From Corynebacterium parakroppenstedtii (lineage in GTDB: Bacteria > Actinomycetota > Actinomycetes > Mycobacteriales > Mycobacteriaceae), in the NCBI RefSeq assembly GCF_019754935.1, contig NZ_JAGSOA010000001.1:930001-994000 (forward strand): 64,000 nucleotides of DNA, in the 5' to 3' direction. Position numbers and translations under genes: made by a program. This document shows positions 29,878 to 38,954 of this stretch, piece by piece (within the stretch, counting starts at the first letter, position 1; every line of letters begins with the position of its first letter). The notes beneath the pieces were generated by a model. It saw only the letters and a list, made by a program, of their open reading frames with translations, searched no databases and had not been told where the DNA came from.

Positions 29878-30702
29878 CTACGACTTCTTGGTCGAAAATG
29901 AGCGAATGGTTCGAAGCGGAAGAGCCGCAATAATCGCCGCCACCAGCGTAAACACGATCACCTTGTCGATCGGATCCGACGTCAGTGACTGCAAATAAAC
30001 TGCCGTCATCGGGCTGAAACCAAGCCCGCGATACGCCGTCACCAACAGGCCCGTGCCCGTGCCAGCCGTTCCGCCGAAAATGAACGACGCCACCGGCGCA
30101 GCCATCAATGCTGACAATAAACCAACGAACACACCGGCAATCGGCGGAACCCATCGTTTCGTCCACGGCACCAGCCCCGCGAGTAAACCGATCATGGCGT
30201 AATCCGCCGCGAATGGGACGACGGTCGGGTTGAACGTCCCCCAAATCAGGGCCGACAGCACCCCCGTCGCCATACCTGCCTGCGGACCGGCGAGGGCGGC
30301 GATCAGCACAGTCCCAATGGAATCCAGATACAGGGGAACCGGCAACGGCATCGTCCCGATCACCTGCCCGACCACAATGTTGATGACCAACGCCGCAGGC
30401 AGCAGGGCCAGCGACCGCGGCGGCAACTTAGGCACAATCCCGATCAGCGCGATCAGCGCACTCACACCGAAACCAGCCAGCGCGATGATCGACCCCTTAC
30501 CATCAGCAAGCGACTCCCAGGGATCGTCCGGCTGCATCAGAACCAGCGTCAACCAGGTGCCCGCCATAATGAGAATCGCGATAGCGGTGCACACATTCGC
30601 GGAATTGACGATGCGTCGGTTAGGTGTATTCGACGCTGTTCGGTCTTTGTGGCCAGTGTGGTCAGGTGATGTGGTGGGCTCGACGGGGCCGTTGGTGCTC
30701 AT
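29878..30702 (-). CDS. ECF transporter substrate-binding S component
   Basis: 274 residues. A polar N-terminus of about 30 is followed by six or more hydrophobic helices; PLPVPLYLDSIGTVLIAALA and GPQAGMATGVLSALIWG are typical of ECF S components. It carries two more helices than the minimal six-helix type. The substrate is not readable. The neighbouring divergent metE is controlled by a cobalamin riboswitch, which makes a corrinoid or other vitamin a reasonable guess only. The ATG at 30702 has GGAGAACCT as ribosome site. The T and ATPase genes follow downstream, after the 122-bp repeat. Confidence 0.8.
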   Translation of the reverse strand: MSTNGPVEPTTSPDHTGHKDRTASNTPNRRIVNSANVCTAIAILIMAGTWLTLVLMQPDDPWESLADGKGSIIALAGFGVSALIALIGIVPKLPPRSLALLPAALVINIVVGQVIGTMPLPVPLYLDSIGTVLIAALAGPQAGMATGVLSALIWGTFNPTVVPFAADYAMIGLLAGLVPWTKRWVPPIAGVFVGLLSALMAAPVASFIFGGTAGTGTGLLVTAYRGLGFSPMTAVYLQSLTSDPIDKVIVFTLVAAIIAALPLRTIRSFSTKKS

Positions 30703-31079
30703 AGGTTCTCCGTATCCGGCACATTCTCGGACTGATTATGCACGTGCGGTACGCGACAACGCAGCGCAACTGTGCAGGCAAAACGCACTTCCATGGGTTA
30801 AGCACGTTTTCGGCAGTGTTCCACGCGTTTCCGCGCGATCTACTAATAAGACGCTCTATGTCACCTCGAGCTGTCAATACTCTAACCTATCGGAACGCCG
30901 ACCCCGGAAGCCCGTGTTGACCTCGGGACTCGGCCATGGGCGACGAGTAGCCGACGGCCACACGCGGGACGCACGATCATATCGCCCTGCGCCACCACCT
31001 ACGGCACGTCACCCCACCGTTTACGATAGGTAATGCGATAAGTTTTCTGCCACGCGATTGGCCCGCCGGCCTTAGCCTT
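30703..31079. other. Divergent promoter region of the ECF operon and metE
   Basis: No gene is apparent. A 12-bp tandem repeat (TAGCCTTGGTCC, 31073-31084 and 31085-31096) borders the riboswitch at its 5' side. Promoters for both directions must lie here but none is convincing by eye. Confidence 0.45.
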
Positions 31080-31250
31080 GGTCCTAGCCTTGGTCCTCTC
31101 GCGGAGCAGAAATACCAGGGAATCCGGTGAGAATCCGGAACTGTCCCGCAGCGGTATGTGAGAAAGCCAAACGACGCAATAATGCACTGGTGGCTCTCCC
31201 CCAACCCGGAGGAGCACTGGGAAGCAGTGTCAATCAGGTTTCGCCGCCGG
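31080..31250 (+). ncRNA. Cobalamin (B12) riboswitch upstream of metE
   Basis: The B12 box is unmistakable: CAGGGAATCCGGTGAGAATC, then GGAACTGTCCCGCAGCGGT. Downstream are CACTGGTGGC, GAGCACTGGGAAGCAGTG and the closing CAATCAGGTTTCGCC. It represses the B12-independent methionine synthase when cobalamin is present, so the organism should also have or import what it needs for a B12-dependent route. The 3' boundary is approximate; about 130 bases follow before metE. Confidence 0.93.
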
Positions 31251-31382
31251 ATGATCACCCCCCACGGTCATCCGGAACAGCGCACCAAATCACGCGCCAG
31301 CGGAGTGCTCACGAGTCCGAATACCTGCTTATCGTCGCGGAGCCCGCCGGGCCCGTGTGTCCACCACTGACGAGGATCAGAA

Positions 31383-33782
31383 ATGACATTCACGACACTT
31401 GGCGTGCCACGTATCGGCCCACGCCGCGAACTCAAACGCGCTTGCGAAAAATACTGGAAATCAGGTTCTGCACCTAACGACCGCGGGGCCCAAGAACATG
31501 CTTCCCACCTAGCCCGTACTGCGTGGGAACTCACGACGACCTACACACAGAATCTCGCCTCAGCCGGCATGGAATCCGTCCCCACCCTGGGACGCAGCTA
31601 CTACGACGCCGTGCTCGACATGAGCGCCTACCTCGGCGTCCTTCCTGCACGATTCAACACAATCCCGGATCACACAACCACCGACCACGAGCCAGCAACG
31701 TCAATACATGATCGACTACCACGCGATATCGATCGTCGCTTCGCCACCGCCCGCGGGACGTCGGATCTTGCTCCGTCGGCCATGACCAAGTGGTATGACA
31801 CCAACTACCACTACATCGTTCCCGAGCTCACCGGCGACACACAGTTTGATCTGACTATCGACGACTTTCTTGCCGACATCACCGAACTACAGAGCATTGC
31901 AAATGTGCGGCCTGTATTAGTAGGTCCGTTCACTTACCTGACCTTGGCTGACCAAGCATCCGACGATGACCTCGATGGCCTGTGGGAACCGCTGATCGAT
32001 GCCTATGCAGAATTCATCACGCGCTTAGGTACCACCGGAGTGGGATGGGTGCAGCTGGACGAGCCTCAATTGACCTGCGACGTCACCGACACCGATATCA
32101 ATCGCGTGCATTCCGCCTACACAAAGCTCGCCGAAGCAGCCGGAAAAGCCGACGTCAAACTACTAGCCGCCACGTACTTTGGCCCTGGCGATCATGCTCT
32201 TGCTGCACTGAACGGGACCGGCGTCAACGGCATCGCTGTCGACCTCATACCGAGTCAACAAACCACCACCCGAAGTGGCACCCACGACACCACCCCCCAC
32301 GACGACGTCGTTCCATCGTGGCTCGACGCATGGACGGGCGATGAGACACTCGTCGCGGGAATTGTCAACGGCCGCAACGTTTGGCGCACCAATATCGACC
32401 AATCATTGCGCGCGCTCAAAAAACTAGCCGAGCGTGGGCCGGTGGTGGCCTCAACATCGTGTTCCCTCCTCCATGTCCCGTATCGCTTGGGGCGCAACGC
32501 CGACGGCACCGACGACCACGAGGGCAGCTCCGAACCGGGACTGCCCGTCGATGTCCGCAATCGATTAGCGTTCGGCGAGGAGAAAATACAAGAACTAGCG
32601 GTCCTCCACCGCGCTCTAGCGTCGGCAAGCACCCCGGACGACGAGCAATACATTGCCGCCTCGAGCACAGCATTATCCGAGGGTCTGCCCACTAATGACA
32701 GTGTTCAACGGCGGCTGAGCTCGATCACCGACGACGACCGACACCGCGTTCCGTTCAGCGACAGAACAGGCCCGTCGCTACCCGTGCTTCCCACCACGAC
32801 GATCGGCTCATTCCCGCAAACATCCGCCATCCGGCGAGCGCGGAAAGATAAACGCGACGGCACCATTACCCAGGACGAATACACCGCACGGATGGAAGAC
32901 GAAGTGCGGTCCACCATCAAGGCCCAGGAAGAACTCGGCCTCGATGTTCTCGTTCACGGCGAGCCTGAACGAAATGACATGGTGCAGTACTTCTCTGAAC
33001 AACTGGAGGGATACTGCTCTACGACGAATGGCTGGGTTCAGTCCTACGGGTCGAGGTGCGTCCGCCCACCCATTGTGACCGGCGACGTGTCCCGGCCGTC
33101 ACCACTAACGACGCATTGGTATCGCGTTGCCCAGGACGCCACCGACAAACCGGTGAAAGGCATGCTCACGGGGCCGGTAACGATGCTTGCGTGGTCGTTC
33201 GTTCGTGAAGATCAACCCATGTCGGTTACTGCCGACCAGGTGGCGTTAGCGCTGCGGGATGAGATCGATGATCTTATTCAGGCTGGAGCGCGCATTATTC
33301 AGGTCGACGAACCTGCCATTCGTGAACTCCTCCCCCTCCGCAAATCTGACCATGAGGCCTATACGGCGTGGGCGACCCAGGCCTTCCGATTGGCTACGTC
33401 GAGTGCTGGCCCGGATATCCACATCCATACTCATATGTGTTACTCACAGTTCAATGAGCTCATCGACACCATCATCGACTTGGATGCCGACGTCACCACC
33501 ATCGAATCGGCCCGCAACGGCATGAAGGTACTCACAGCTCTCCGCGACGCCGGGTTCTCCCTCGGCATTGGCCCCGGCGTGTGGGATATTCACTCACCGC
33601 GGGTGCCGTCAGTCGAGGAAATCACGACACTTATTCGCGACGCTATCGATGCCGTCGGGGTCGAACCTTTGTGGGTCAATCCCGACTGTGGGCTGAAGAC
33701 GCGGGCCTGGCCGGAGACGACTGCGTCGCTGCGCAACATGGTTGACGCTACCCGGAGTATTCGGGAACAATTGGGTAGCTGA
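31383..33782 (+). CDS. metE: Cobalamin-independent methionine synthase MetE
   Basis: Transfers a methyl group from methyl-tetrahydropteroyl-polyglutamate to homocysteine. 799 residues in two barrels. The C-terminal catalytic barrel has TTTIGSFPQTSAIRRARK, VHGEPERNDMVQYF, HTHMCYSQFN with zinc ligands H684 and C686, and NPDCGLKTR with C769. The N-terminal barrel (GVPRIGPRRELKRA, KWYDTNYHYIVPE) is complete. The start follows GAGGATCAGAA. Regulated by the cobalamin riboswitch directly upstream. Confidence 0.96.
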   Translation: MTFTTLGVPRIGPRRELKRACEKYWKSGSAPNDRGAQEHASHLARTAWELTTTYTQNLASAGMESVPTLGRSYYDAVLDMSAYLGVLPARFNTIPDHTTTDHEPATSIHDRLPRDIDRRFATARGTSDLAPSAMTKWYDTNYHYIVPELTGDTQFDLTIDDFLADITELQSIANVRPVLVGPFTYLTLADQASDDDLDGLWEPLIDAYAEFITRLGTTGVGWVQLDEPQLTCDVTDTDINRVHSAYTKLAEAAGKADVKLLAATYFGPGDHALAALNGTGVNGIAVDLIPSQQTTTRSGTHDTTPHDDVVPSWLDAWTGDETLVAGIVNGRNVWRTNIDQSLRALKKLAERGPVVASTSCSLLHVPYRLGRNADGTDDHEGSSEPGLPVDVRNRLAFGEEKIQELAVLHRALASASTPDDEQYIAASSTALSEGLPTNDSVQRRLSSITDDDRHRVPFSDRTGPSLPVLPTTTIGSFPQTSAIRRARKDKRDGTITQDEYTARMEDEVRSTIKAQEELGLDVLVHGEPERNDMVQYFSEQLEGYCSTTNGWVQSYGSRCVRPPIVTGDVSRPSPLTTHWYRVAQDATDKPVKGMLTGPVTMLAWSFVREDQPMSVTADQVALALRDEIDDLIQAGARIIQVDEPAIRELLPLRKSDHEAYTAWATQAFRLATSSAGPDIHIHTHMCYSQFNELIDTIIDLDADVTTIESARNGMKVLTALRDAGFSLGIGPGVWDIHSPRVPSVEEITTLIRDAIDAVGVEPLWVNPDCGLKTRAWPETTASLRNMVDATRSIREQLGS

Positions 33783-33861
33783 CCTGCAACTATGTAGCAA
33801 TGAGTGCGTGATAAAGGTATAGCCCGACGGGTGCGCCATCAGGATCCGCTATCGAAAGCCG

Positions 33862-34860
33862 CTAGCGCGATGGGTTGAGAATGGCGAACACGCGTTCCGT
33901 TTCGGCCCTCACGTCATCAGGATCGACGGAATCGAGAACGTGGACCATGGCGCACTTGTCCGGGGCCACATCTTCCCGATTGGCCTGCCCCCGAGCATCA
34001 CCGTCCGACCCCACCGCCGTTATCGCACCCCGGTCATCGGGCACGGCGACCAGCGCTTTATCAGCCGTCCCGTAGTTGACCGCATCAAGGGCCACCATGA
34101 CGGCGAGTAAGTCATGGACCTGGGCACAATAACCGATCCCCTCGTTGTCGTGGAACTCGAAGTAAAAACGCAGTGCATCCTTCACAAGCGTGCCCAACTC
34201 ACCCGGCAGACCCCACCGCGCGACGTCGTCCGGCGTGACCATGATTGTTTCCGTCACACCCAAGTGACACAGCGTGACATCCCAACCGCGCTGCCGAGCT
34301 TCCTTCAACGTCATTGCCACCGCGTCGGGGTCAACCCAGAAATTCCACTCCGCCGTGGGGGTCGTATTTCCCCGATAATCGACGGCGCCGCCCATGATCG
34401 TCAGCGAATTGAACCGCGATACCAGCTCGGGATTCATCGCTACCGACGTCAGCGGACCTGTCGCGACGAGATCGGCTGAGCCGTCCTGAAGAGCGGCTTC
34501 CCACACGTCAGTCGTGCTCAAGATACGGGAGGTAGATTCGCCACCATCCACTGACAGCCGCTCGCTCACCTCACGAGGCGGACGGGCGTATCCGAGACCG
34601 TAGTCGCCGTGAGTTTCGGGAGTCGTGGTCAACGGGATCGAGACCGGCGCGGCTGGCCCCACCCCCACGGGAATGTCAGAGCATCCACACAGGTCAAGCA
34701 CCCAACGCGTGTTCACCGCGACATTATCGACGGTCGTGTTTCCCGCGACGGTGGTCACTCCCGCTAACTCAATTTCCCCAGCACGGTGCCGTGCCGCGAG
34801 GTAGATCAGAGCGAGCATGTCGTCGATACCCGTATCAACATCCGCTACAAGTCTGCGCAT
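33862..34860 (-). CDS. Inosine/uridine-preferring nucleoside hydrolase
   Basis: 332 residues of the IunH family, which splits ribonucleosides into base and ribose. The calcium-binding DVDTGIDDMLAL (7-18) replaces the more usual DTDPGIDDALAI but keeps the aspartate cluster. GVTTVAGNTTVDN, TIMGGAVDYRGNTTPTAEWN and HDLLAVMVALD are further family marks. Probably cytosolic purine/pyrimidine salvage. It is convergent with metE and transcribed alone. Confidence 0.88.
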   Translation of the reverse strand: MRRLVADVDTGIDDMLALIYLAARHRAGEIELAGVTTVAGNTTVDNVAVNTRWVLDLCGCSDIPVGVGPAAPVSIPLTTTPETHGDYGLGYARPPREVSERLSVDGGESTSRILSTTDVWEAALQDGSADLVATGPLTSVAMNPELVSRFNSLTIMGGAVDYRGNTTPTAEWNFWVDPDAVAMTLKEARQRGWDVTLCHLGVTETIMVTPDDVARWGLPGELGTLVKDALRFYFEFHDNEGIGYCAQVHDLLAVMVALDAVNYGTADKALVAVPDDRGAITAVGSDGDARGQANREDVAPDKCAMVHVLDSVDPDDVRAETERVFAILNPSR

Positions 34861-35246
34861 AATAACCCCTTTTTTAACTCACAACCCTTTTAGTCCGTGG
34901 CTAGAACCACCATGGCATATTCCGCTAAGCCCATGTCACCATGCGGGCCTACATACCTAGTTAAGCAACCAAAGAAAATGCCTATGCGCAGGGATGTCAT
35001 AGCTCATTGCCCTCTTGCCATTTCGGAACCGCGTCCGCTACTTTTAACGGCAACAGTTCAGCCCGCCTTGTGAAGCTATCACGCTCACAGGAGTGGGCTG
35101 GATCTCTATTACAACGGGGGACATACGTAGGGCTACAAACACACTTTAAAGAGAGAATACGAACGCCATAGAGCGATAGAATGTGGCTAGGTTTTGCAAT
35201 CCCAATCTTTCCATCAACCCAGTCTCTACACCTACGGAGTACCACC
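34861..35246. other. Intergenic region between nucleoside hydrolase and DUF6506 gene
   Basis: About 390 bp of lower GC content. It starts with CCCCTTTTTT just upstream of the hydrolase start and should contain two divergent promoters. I see no gene or known RNA motif. Confidence 0.4.
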
Positions 35247-35549
35247 ATGGCTCTCAAAGCTGCATTTATGTTCGTCGACACCGGCGCCGACCCGGACACA
35301 AACCGGTCGACCGTCACAACTCCGGGCGTCGAACTCCTCACGGTAGCGGTCAACGATTACACCCAAGCTGAGGACGTCGCATCGAAACTCGCCGACGAAG
35401 GGTACGTCGCTATCGAGTTATGTGGCGGATTCGGCATCGAAGGCGTCGCGCGCGTCAAGAAGGCCGTTCCCGACACGGTGGCCGTCGGGGTTGTACGCTT
35501 CGATCACCACCCCGGCCTCGGACACAAGAGCGGGGACGAGCTTTACTAA
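35247..35549 (+). CDS. DUF6506-like small protein
   Basis: 100 residues, starting MALKAAFMFVDTGADP with repeated Gly/Val strands (GYVAIELCGGFGIEG, AVGVVRFDHHPG). This matches the small single-domain DUF6506 proteins, whose function is unknown. The N-terminal strand pattern and a His-His pair near the end suggest a compact alpha-beta fold. The ATG at 35247 follows ACGGAGTACCACC. lplA starts 97 bases later on the same strand. Confidence 0.7.
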   Translation: MALKAAFMFVDTGADPDTNRSTVTTPGVELLTVAVNDYTQAEDVASKLADEGYVAIELCGGFGIEGVARVKKAVPDTVAVGVVRFDHHPGLGHKSGDELY

Positions 35550-35611
35550 CCTCGAAACTCTAGAACTAGCTCTTTCCCTCGTACCATCTCCGGCTCTAGC
35601 TCCCGAGATAG

Positions 35612-35621
35612 CCCCCCCCCC
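35612..35621 (+). repeat. C10 homopolymer upstream of lplA
   Basis: Ten consecutive C bases end 25 bases before the lplA ATG. Such tracts are prone to length change by slippage and can alter expression of the next gene. Confidence 0.8.
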
Positions 35622-35646
35622 GCTCTGCCCCTGTGATCACCTCATC

Positions 35647-36588
35647 ATGTTCACAACGACCCTATGGCGCCTCACCAGCCACGATCCACTCCATAACCTC
35701 GCTTTCGAACGCTATCTGTTCAGCTCGCTAGGGAAGAAAGAAGCGGCCGTCGTCATATGGCGTAATAGCCCCGCCGTTATGGTCGGCCGGGCACAAAACC
35801 CCTGGTACGAAGCAAATACCGAGTTCCTTCACAGCCACCACATCCCACTATTCCGACGGATCAGTGGTGGCGGAACCGTCTACCACGACCTAGGAAACCT
35901 GAACTTCACGTTCATGGCATCCAAACCGTACTTCTCGCGGGACCTCCCCATCATCATCGCACGCGACGCCCTACGGTCACTGGGCTGCGATGTGTATGCC
36001 GATCCCCGTCGGTCACTTTTTCTCCGGCACAACGGCAGCGCGTACAAGATCACGGGATCCGCGATTCGTGAAACTCTCACCCACGGTCTTCTCCACGGGA
36101 CAGTCCTTGTCCACGCCGACCTCGCCGTGCTTAATGAAGCCCTCCGGGCCCATGACCCGCATGTGCACGTCAATGGAATACCGTCGGTCCCCTCCCCCGT
36201 CACTAACCTGCCCGAGGTGACTATCGACGCCGTGCAGGCAACGGTTCACGAGCATTTTGCCGCACACATGAAGCGCGAGGGCGTTGTCATGTACCGAACC
36301 GCCCATGCTGACGATTACGCGCACCAACTACGCCCCCACCTTGACACGCAACGCAGCTGGGAATGGAATTACGGCCGAACACCGCATTTCAGCTACCGAG
36401 ATGGCACCGTCAGCGCTGAAATTTGCCACGGAATAATCACGGACAGCAGCGTCGCCAGCATCGTCGGCAAGCGGTACAGTCCACGCCTCATGGCTGGCCC
36501 CCTAGCCCCCGATAAAAGGGCCAGCCATAAAGCGACGTCTACAGCAGGACTCGATAGGGCTCCGCCAACACGTCGGCCAAGGTACTGA
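35647..36588 (+). CDS. lplA: Lipoate-protein ligase A
   Basis: 313 residues. RRISGGGTVYHDLGNLNFTF (binding of lipoyl-AMP), KITGSAIRET (the lysine contacting the adenylate) and LLHGTVLVHADLAVLNEAL are the three LplA motifs. It attaches free lipoate to E2 proteins and sits next to the E2/E1 dehydrogenase genes, whose E2 needs lipoylation. The ATG at 35647 gives the family N-terminus. The last 16 codons overlap the convergent E2 gene, and a perfect hairpin lies inside the coding end. Confidence 0.9.
   Translation: MFTTTLWRLTSHDPLHNLAFERYLFSSLGKKEAAVVIWRNSPAVMVGRAQNPWYEANTEFLHSHHIPLFRRISGGGTVYHDLGNLNFTFMASKPYFSRDLPIIIARDALRSLGCDVYADPRRSLFLRHNGSAYKITGSAIRETLTHGLLHGTVLVHADLAVLNEALRAHDPHVHVNGIPSVPSPVTNLPEVTIDAVQATVHEHFAAHMKREGVVMYRTAHADDYAHQLRPHLDTQRSWEWNYGRTPHFSYRDGTVSAEICHGIITDSSVASIVGKRYSPRLMAGPLAPDKRASHKATSTAGLDRAPPTRRPRY
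36490..36528. terminator. Hairpin inside the lplA 3' end, possible bidirectional terminator
   Basis: ATGGCTGGCCC (36490-36500) and GGGCCAGCCAT (36518-36528) pair perfectly over 11 bp with a 17-base loop. It lies 11 bases beyond the E2 stop on the minus strand and within the lplA coding end on the plus strand. There is no long T-tract, so termination efficiency is uncertain. Confidence 0.5.
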
Positions 36589-37879
36589 GGAATTCCGCAC
36601 CCGTACGGCCGTCGACAGTTTGGTGGTCAATAGTCAAGCTCAAGGGCAACTCGACTACTTTCTCAATCTCACCCTCACTGTTTAAGGTCAGCCGCGTGCT
36701 CTGCGCGCCAACCCCCAGGATCGCGACCTCTGGGACGTTAAGCACCGGGGTGAAATACTCAATCCCGTCGGTCCCCAGGTTCGTAATGGTGAACGTTCCG
36801 GGGGCAAGGGTGTCGATATCGCCATTCCGCGCGCGATCAACACGATCGTGAAACACGGTCTTCAACTGCGATAACGATTGGCCAACGACGTTGGGAACCG
36901 TCGGTACGGCCAAACCATCATCCAAAGCCACGGCCACACCGATGTTCACGTCGTCACACTGCTCGTACTCGTGGCCGTCGTAGTGGGCATTCAGCGAAGG
37001 ATGCTCCTGCAAGGCGATAGCCACTGCCTTAATGAGCAGCACGTTCATGCTGAGTGCCTTGGCTTCATCGCCGGGGCCGAGGTTGCCCTTGATCTCAGAC
37101 ACCGTGGCAAGCAGATCGGTCACATTCACCTTCCGGTGCAGTGTCAACTGCGCAGTGGAATGCAAACTATGCATCATATTCTGCGCAATAATCTTGCGCA
37201 TACCGGTCAGGCCTTCACCAGCCGTCACCGGGGCAACTGCCTCACTTGCCGACGCAGCTGCCGAGGCGCCTGCTGAAGCCGCCCCATCGGAGGGTTCCTG
37301 CGAGTCCGCGTCGCCCGACGGGTGAGACTCTATATAGGCCTTCATATCACGCTTCGTGATCCGACCGTGACCACCCGTGCCCGTGACTTTCGAATAGTCA
37401 ATGCCGTGCTTTTTGGCCATCTTTTCTGCGACTTTAGAGATAAAGATGCGCTTGCCATCGCCGCTCGTGTCGCGATTCGCCCGCCGAGCACCATCCTCAG
37501 AGTCATCCTCACCGGGGCTGTTAGCGTCACCAGCGCCAGAATCACCAGAATCACCAGAGGCGCGAGACCCTTCAACGCGATCGCCACGTTGAACATCTTC
37601 CGCACCAGCAGGGCCCGTCGCTGCTGCAGAAATGGTCTCATCAGCGGCGCCCACATAGGCAATAGGCGTTTTCACCGCTGTCGAATCCCCTGCCGCCACG
37701 ACGATTTTCAGCAGCGTGCCGTCGTCGTCGGCTTCAACATCTCCAGACAGCTTCTCCGAGCTAATCGAGCACAGAGCTTCGCCCTTCTTGACGGCGTCAC
37801 CTTCGTTTTTATACCACTCGTCAACTAGGCCTTCCGTCATGGTAAGGCCGAGCTTAGGCATCAATACTTCTGTTGCCAT
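36539..37879 (-). CDS. Dihydrolipoamide acyltransferase (E2) of acetoin/2-oxoacid dehydrogenase
   Basis: 446 residues. The lipoyl domain (1-75) has its lysine in SSEKLSGDVEADD (lipoylated K43). A long Gly/Asp/Ser/Ala linker follows, then an E3/E1-binding domain (RIFISKVAEKMAKKHGIDYS). The catalytic domain has IDHQTVDGRTGAEFL, the His and Asp of the CAT-like active site. A single lipoyl domain and the E1alpha/E1beta partners point to an acetoin or branched/pyruvate-like complex. No E3 (dihydrolipoamide dehydrogenase) gene is in the operon. Confidence 0.9.
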   Translation of the reverse strand: MATEVLMPKLGLTMTEGLVDEWYKNEGDAVKKGEALCSISSEKLSGDVEADDDGTLLKIVVAAGDSTAVKTPIAYVGAADETISAAATGPAGAEDVQRGDRVEGSRASGDSGDSGAGDANSPGEDDSEDGARRANRDTSGDGKRIFISKVAEKMAKKHGIDYSKVTGTGGHGRITKRDMKAYIESHPSGDADSQEPSDGAASAGASAAASASEAVAPVTAGEGLTGMRKIIAQNMMHSLHSTAQLTLHRKVNVTDLLATVSEIKGNLGPGDEAKALSMNVLLIKAVAIALQEHPSLNAHYDGHEYEQCDDVNIGVAVALDDGLAVPTVPNVVGQSLSQLKTVFHDRVDRARNGDIDTLAPGTFTITNLGTDGIEYFTPVLNVPEVAILGVGAQSTRLTLNSEGEIEKVVELPLSLTIDHQTVDGRTGAEFLSTLADVLAEPYRVLL

Positions 37880-37889
37880 GATCGTTTCC

Positions 37890-38915
37890 TTACTTCTTGA
37901 GGTCGAAGATCAGCTCGTCGGCTTCCTCCATGATGCGCGTGGCATCGGGGATATAGAGCTGTTCCAAATTGGAGGCAAACGGCACCGGAGTATTGGGCGC
38001 GGTCACTCTCTTAACAGGGCCATCCAAGTAGTCGTAGGCCTCGTCGGACACGACCGCAGCGATGTCAGTTGCCGTGTTGTTATGCGGGTTCGCCTCATCG
38101 ACGACGATCAACCGCCCAGTCTTCCGGACGGACTCCAGCACAGTTTCTTGATCCCACGGCGCCACCGTCAGCAGATCAATAAGCTCAACACTTATTCCCG
38201 ACGACGCCAGCTGGTCGGCGACCTCAATGCCCTGGTACAGCATCTTCCCGATAGTGACAATGGTGAGGTCCTCGCCTTCGCGAACAATGTCGGCCTTGCC
38301 CAGCGGGATCGTGTAGTAGTCTTCCGGGACGTCGCCTTTCTGCGCATACAGCGTCTTGTCCTCGGAAAACACCACAACGTTGTCTTCCTCGATACTCGAC
38401 AGCAACAGCCCTTTGGCGTTGTACGGCGTCGACGGGACAACGACCTTGATACCGGGGATAGCGCCCAACAGGCCGTAATACGAACCCGAGTGCTGGGCCG
38501 CGGCGGAGGCGCCTGCACCATGCATCGTGCGCACCGTCAGCGGCAGCTTTGCTTTGCCGCCGAACATGTATCGCATTTTCGACGCCTGCCCCAGCAGCGT
38601 GTCGAAGCAGAAGCCTAGGAAATCATTGAACATGAGCTCAGGGATGGGGCGAAGCCCTGTGGCCGCCGCACCGACCGCGATGCCCATATATCCCATCTCT
38701 GAGATAGGCGTATCCTTGACGCGTTTTTCACCGAACTCCTCAATGAGTCCTTTGGTGACGCCCATCACGCCACCCCACGCGCCATCACCATTCAAATGTT
38801 CCACACCGTGGCCACCTGCAAGGTCTTCGCCTAACAGCATCACACGATCGTCTGCGCGCATTGCCTGAGCGAGCGCTTCATTAATGGCCTTCATGAAGCT
38901 AATTTCACGTGCCAT
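37890..38915 (-). CDS. Dehydrogenase E1 component, beta subunit
   Basis: 341 residues of the transketolase-like E1beta family: ISFMKAINEALAQAMRADD, LLGEDLAGGHGVEHLNG, DTPISEMGYMGIAVGAAATG, FDTLLGQASKMRYMFGG and RTMHGAGASAAAQHSGSYYG. It forms the TPP-binding heterotetramer with the alpha subunit encoded upstream. Ten bases separate it from the E2 gene. Sequence style is closest to acetoin dehydrogenase AcoB, but pyruvate or branched-chain substrates cannot be excluded. Confidence 0.9.
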   Translation of the reverse strand: MAREISFMKAINEALAQAMRADDRVMLLGEDLAGGHGVEHLNGDGAWGGVMGVTKGLIEEFGEKRVKDTPISEMGYMGIAVGAAATGLRPIPELMFNDFLGFCFDTLLGQASKMRYMFGGKAKLPLTVRTMHGAGASAAAQHSGSYYGLLGAIPGIKVVVPSTPYNAKGLLLSSIEEDNVVVFSEDKTLYAQKGDVPEDYYTIPLGKADIVREGEDLTIVTIGKMLYQGIEVADQLASSGISVELIDLLTVAPWDQETVLESVRKTGRLIVVDEANPHNNTATDIAAVVSDEAYDYLDGPVKRVTAPNTPVPFASNLEQLYIPDATRIMEEADELIFDLKK

Positions 38916-38954
38916 GACTATGTACTCCTCTCTTAGTTAATCGGCTCTAGTGAG

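Noticed and set aside
34997..35353. 118-residue minus-strand frame overlapping the DUF6506 gene
   Set aside because: No ribosome site, overlaps a better supported gene, and has no recognisable motif.
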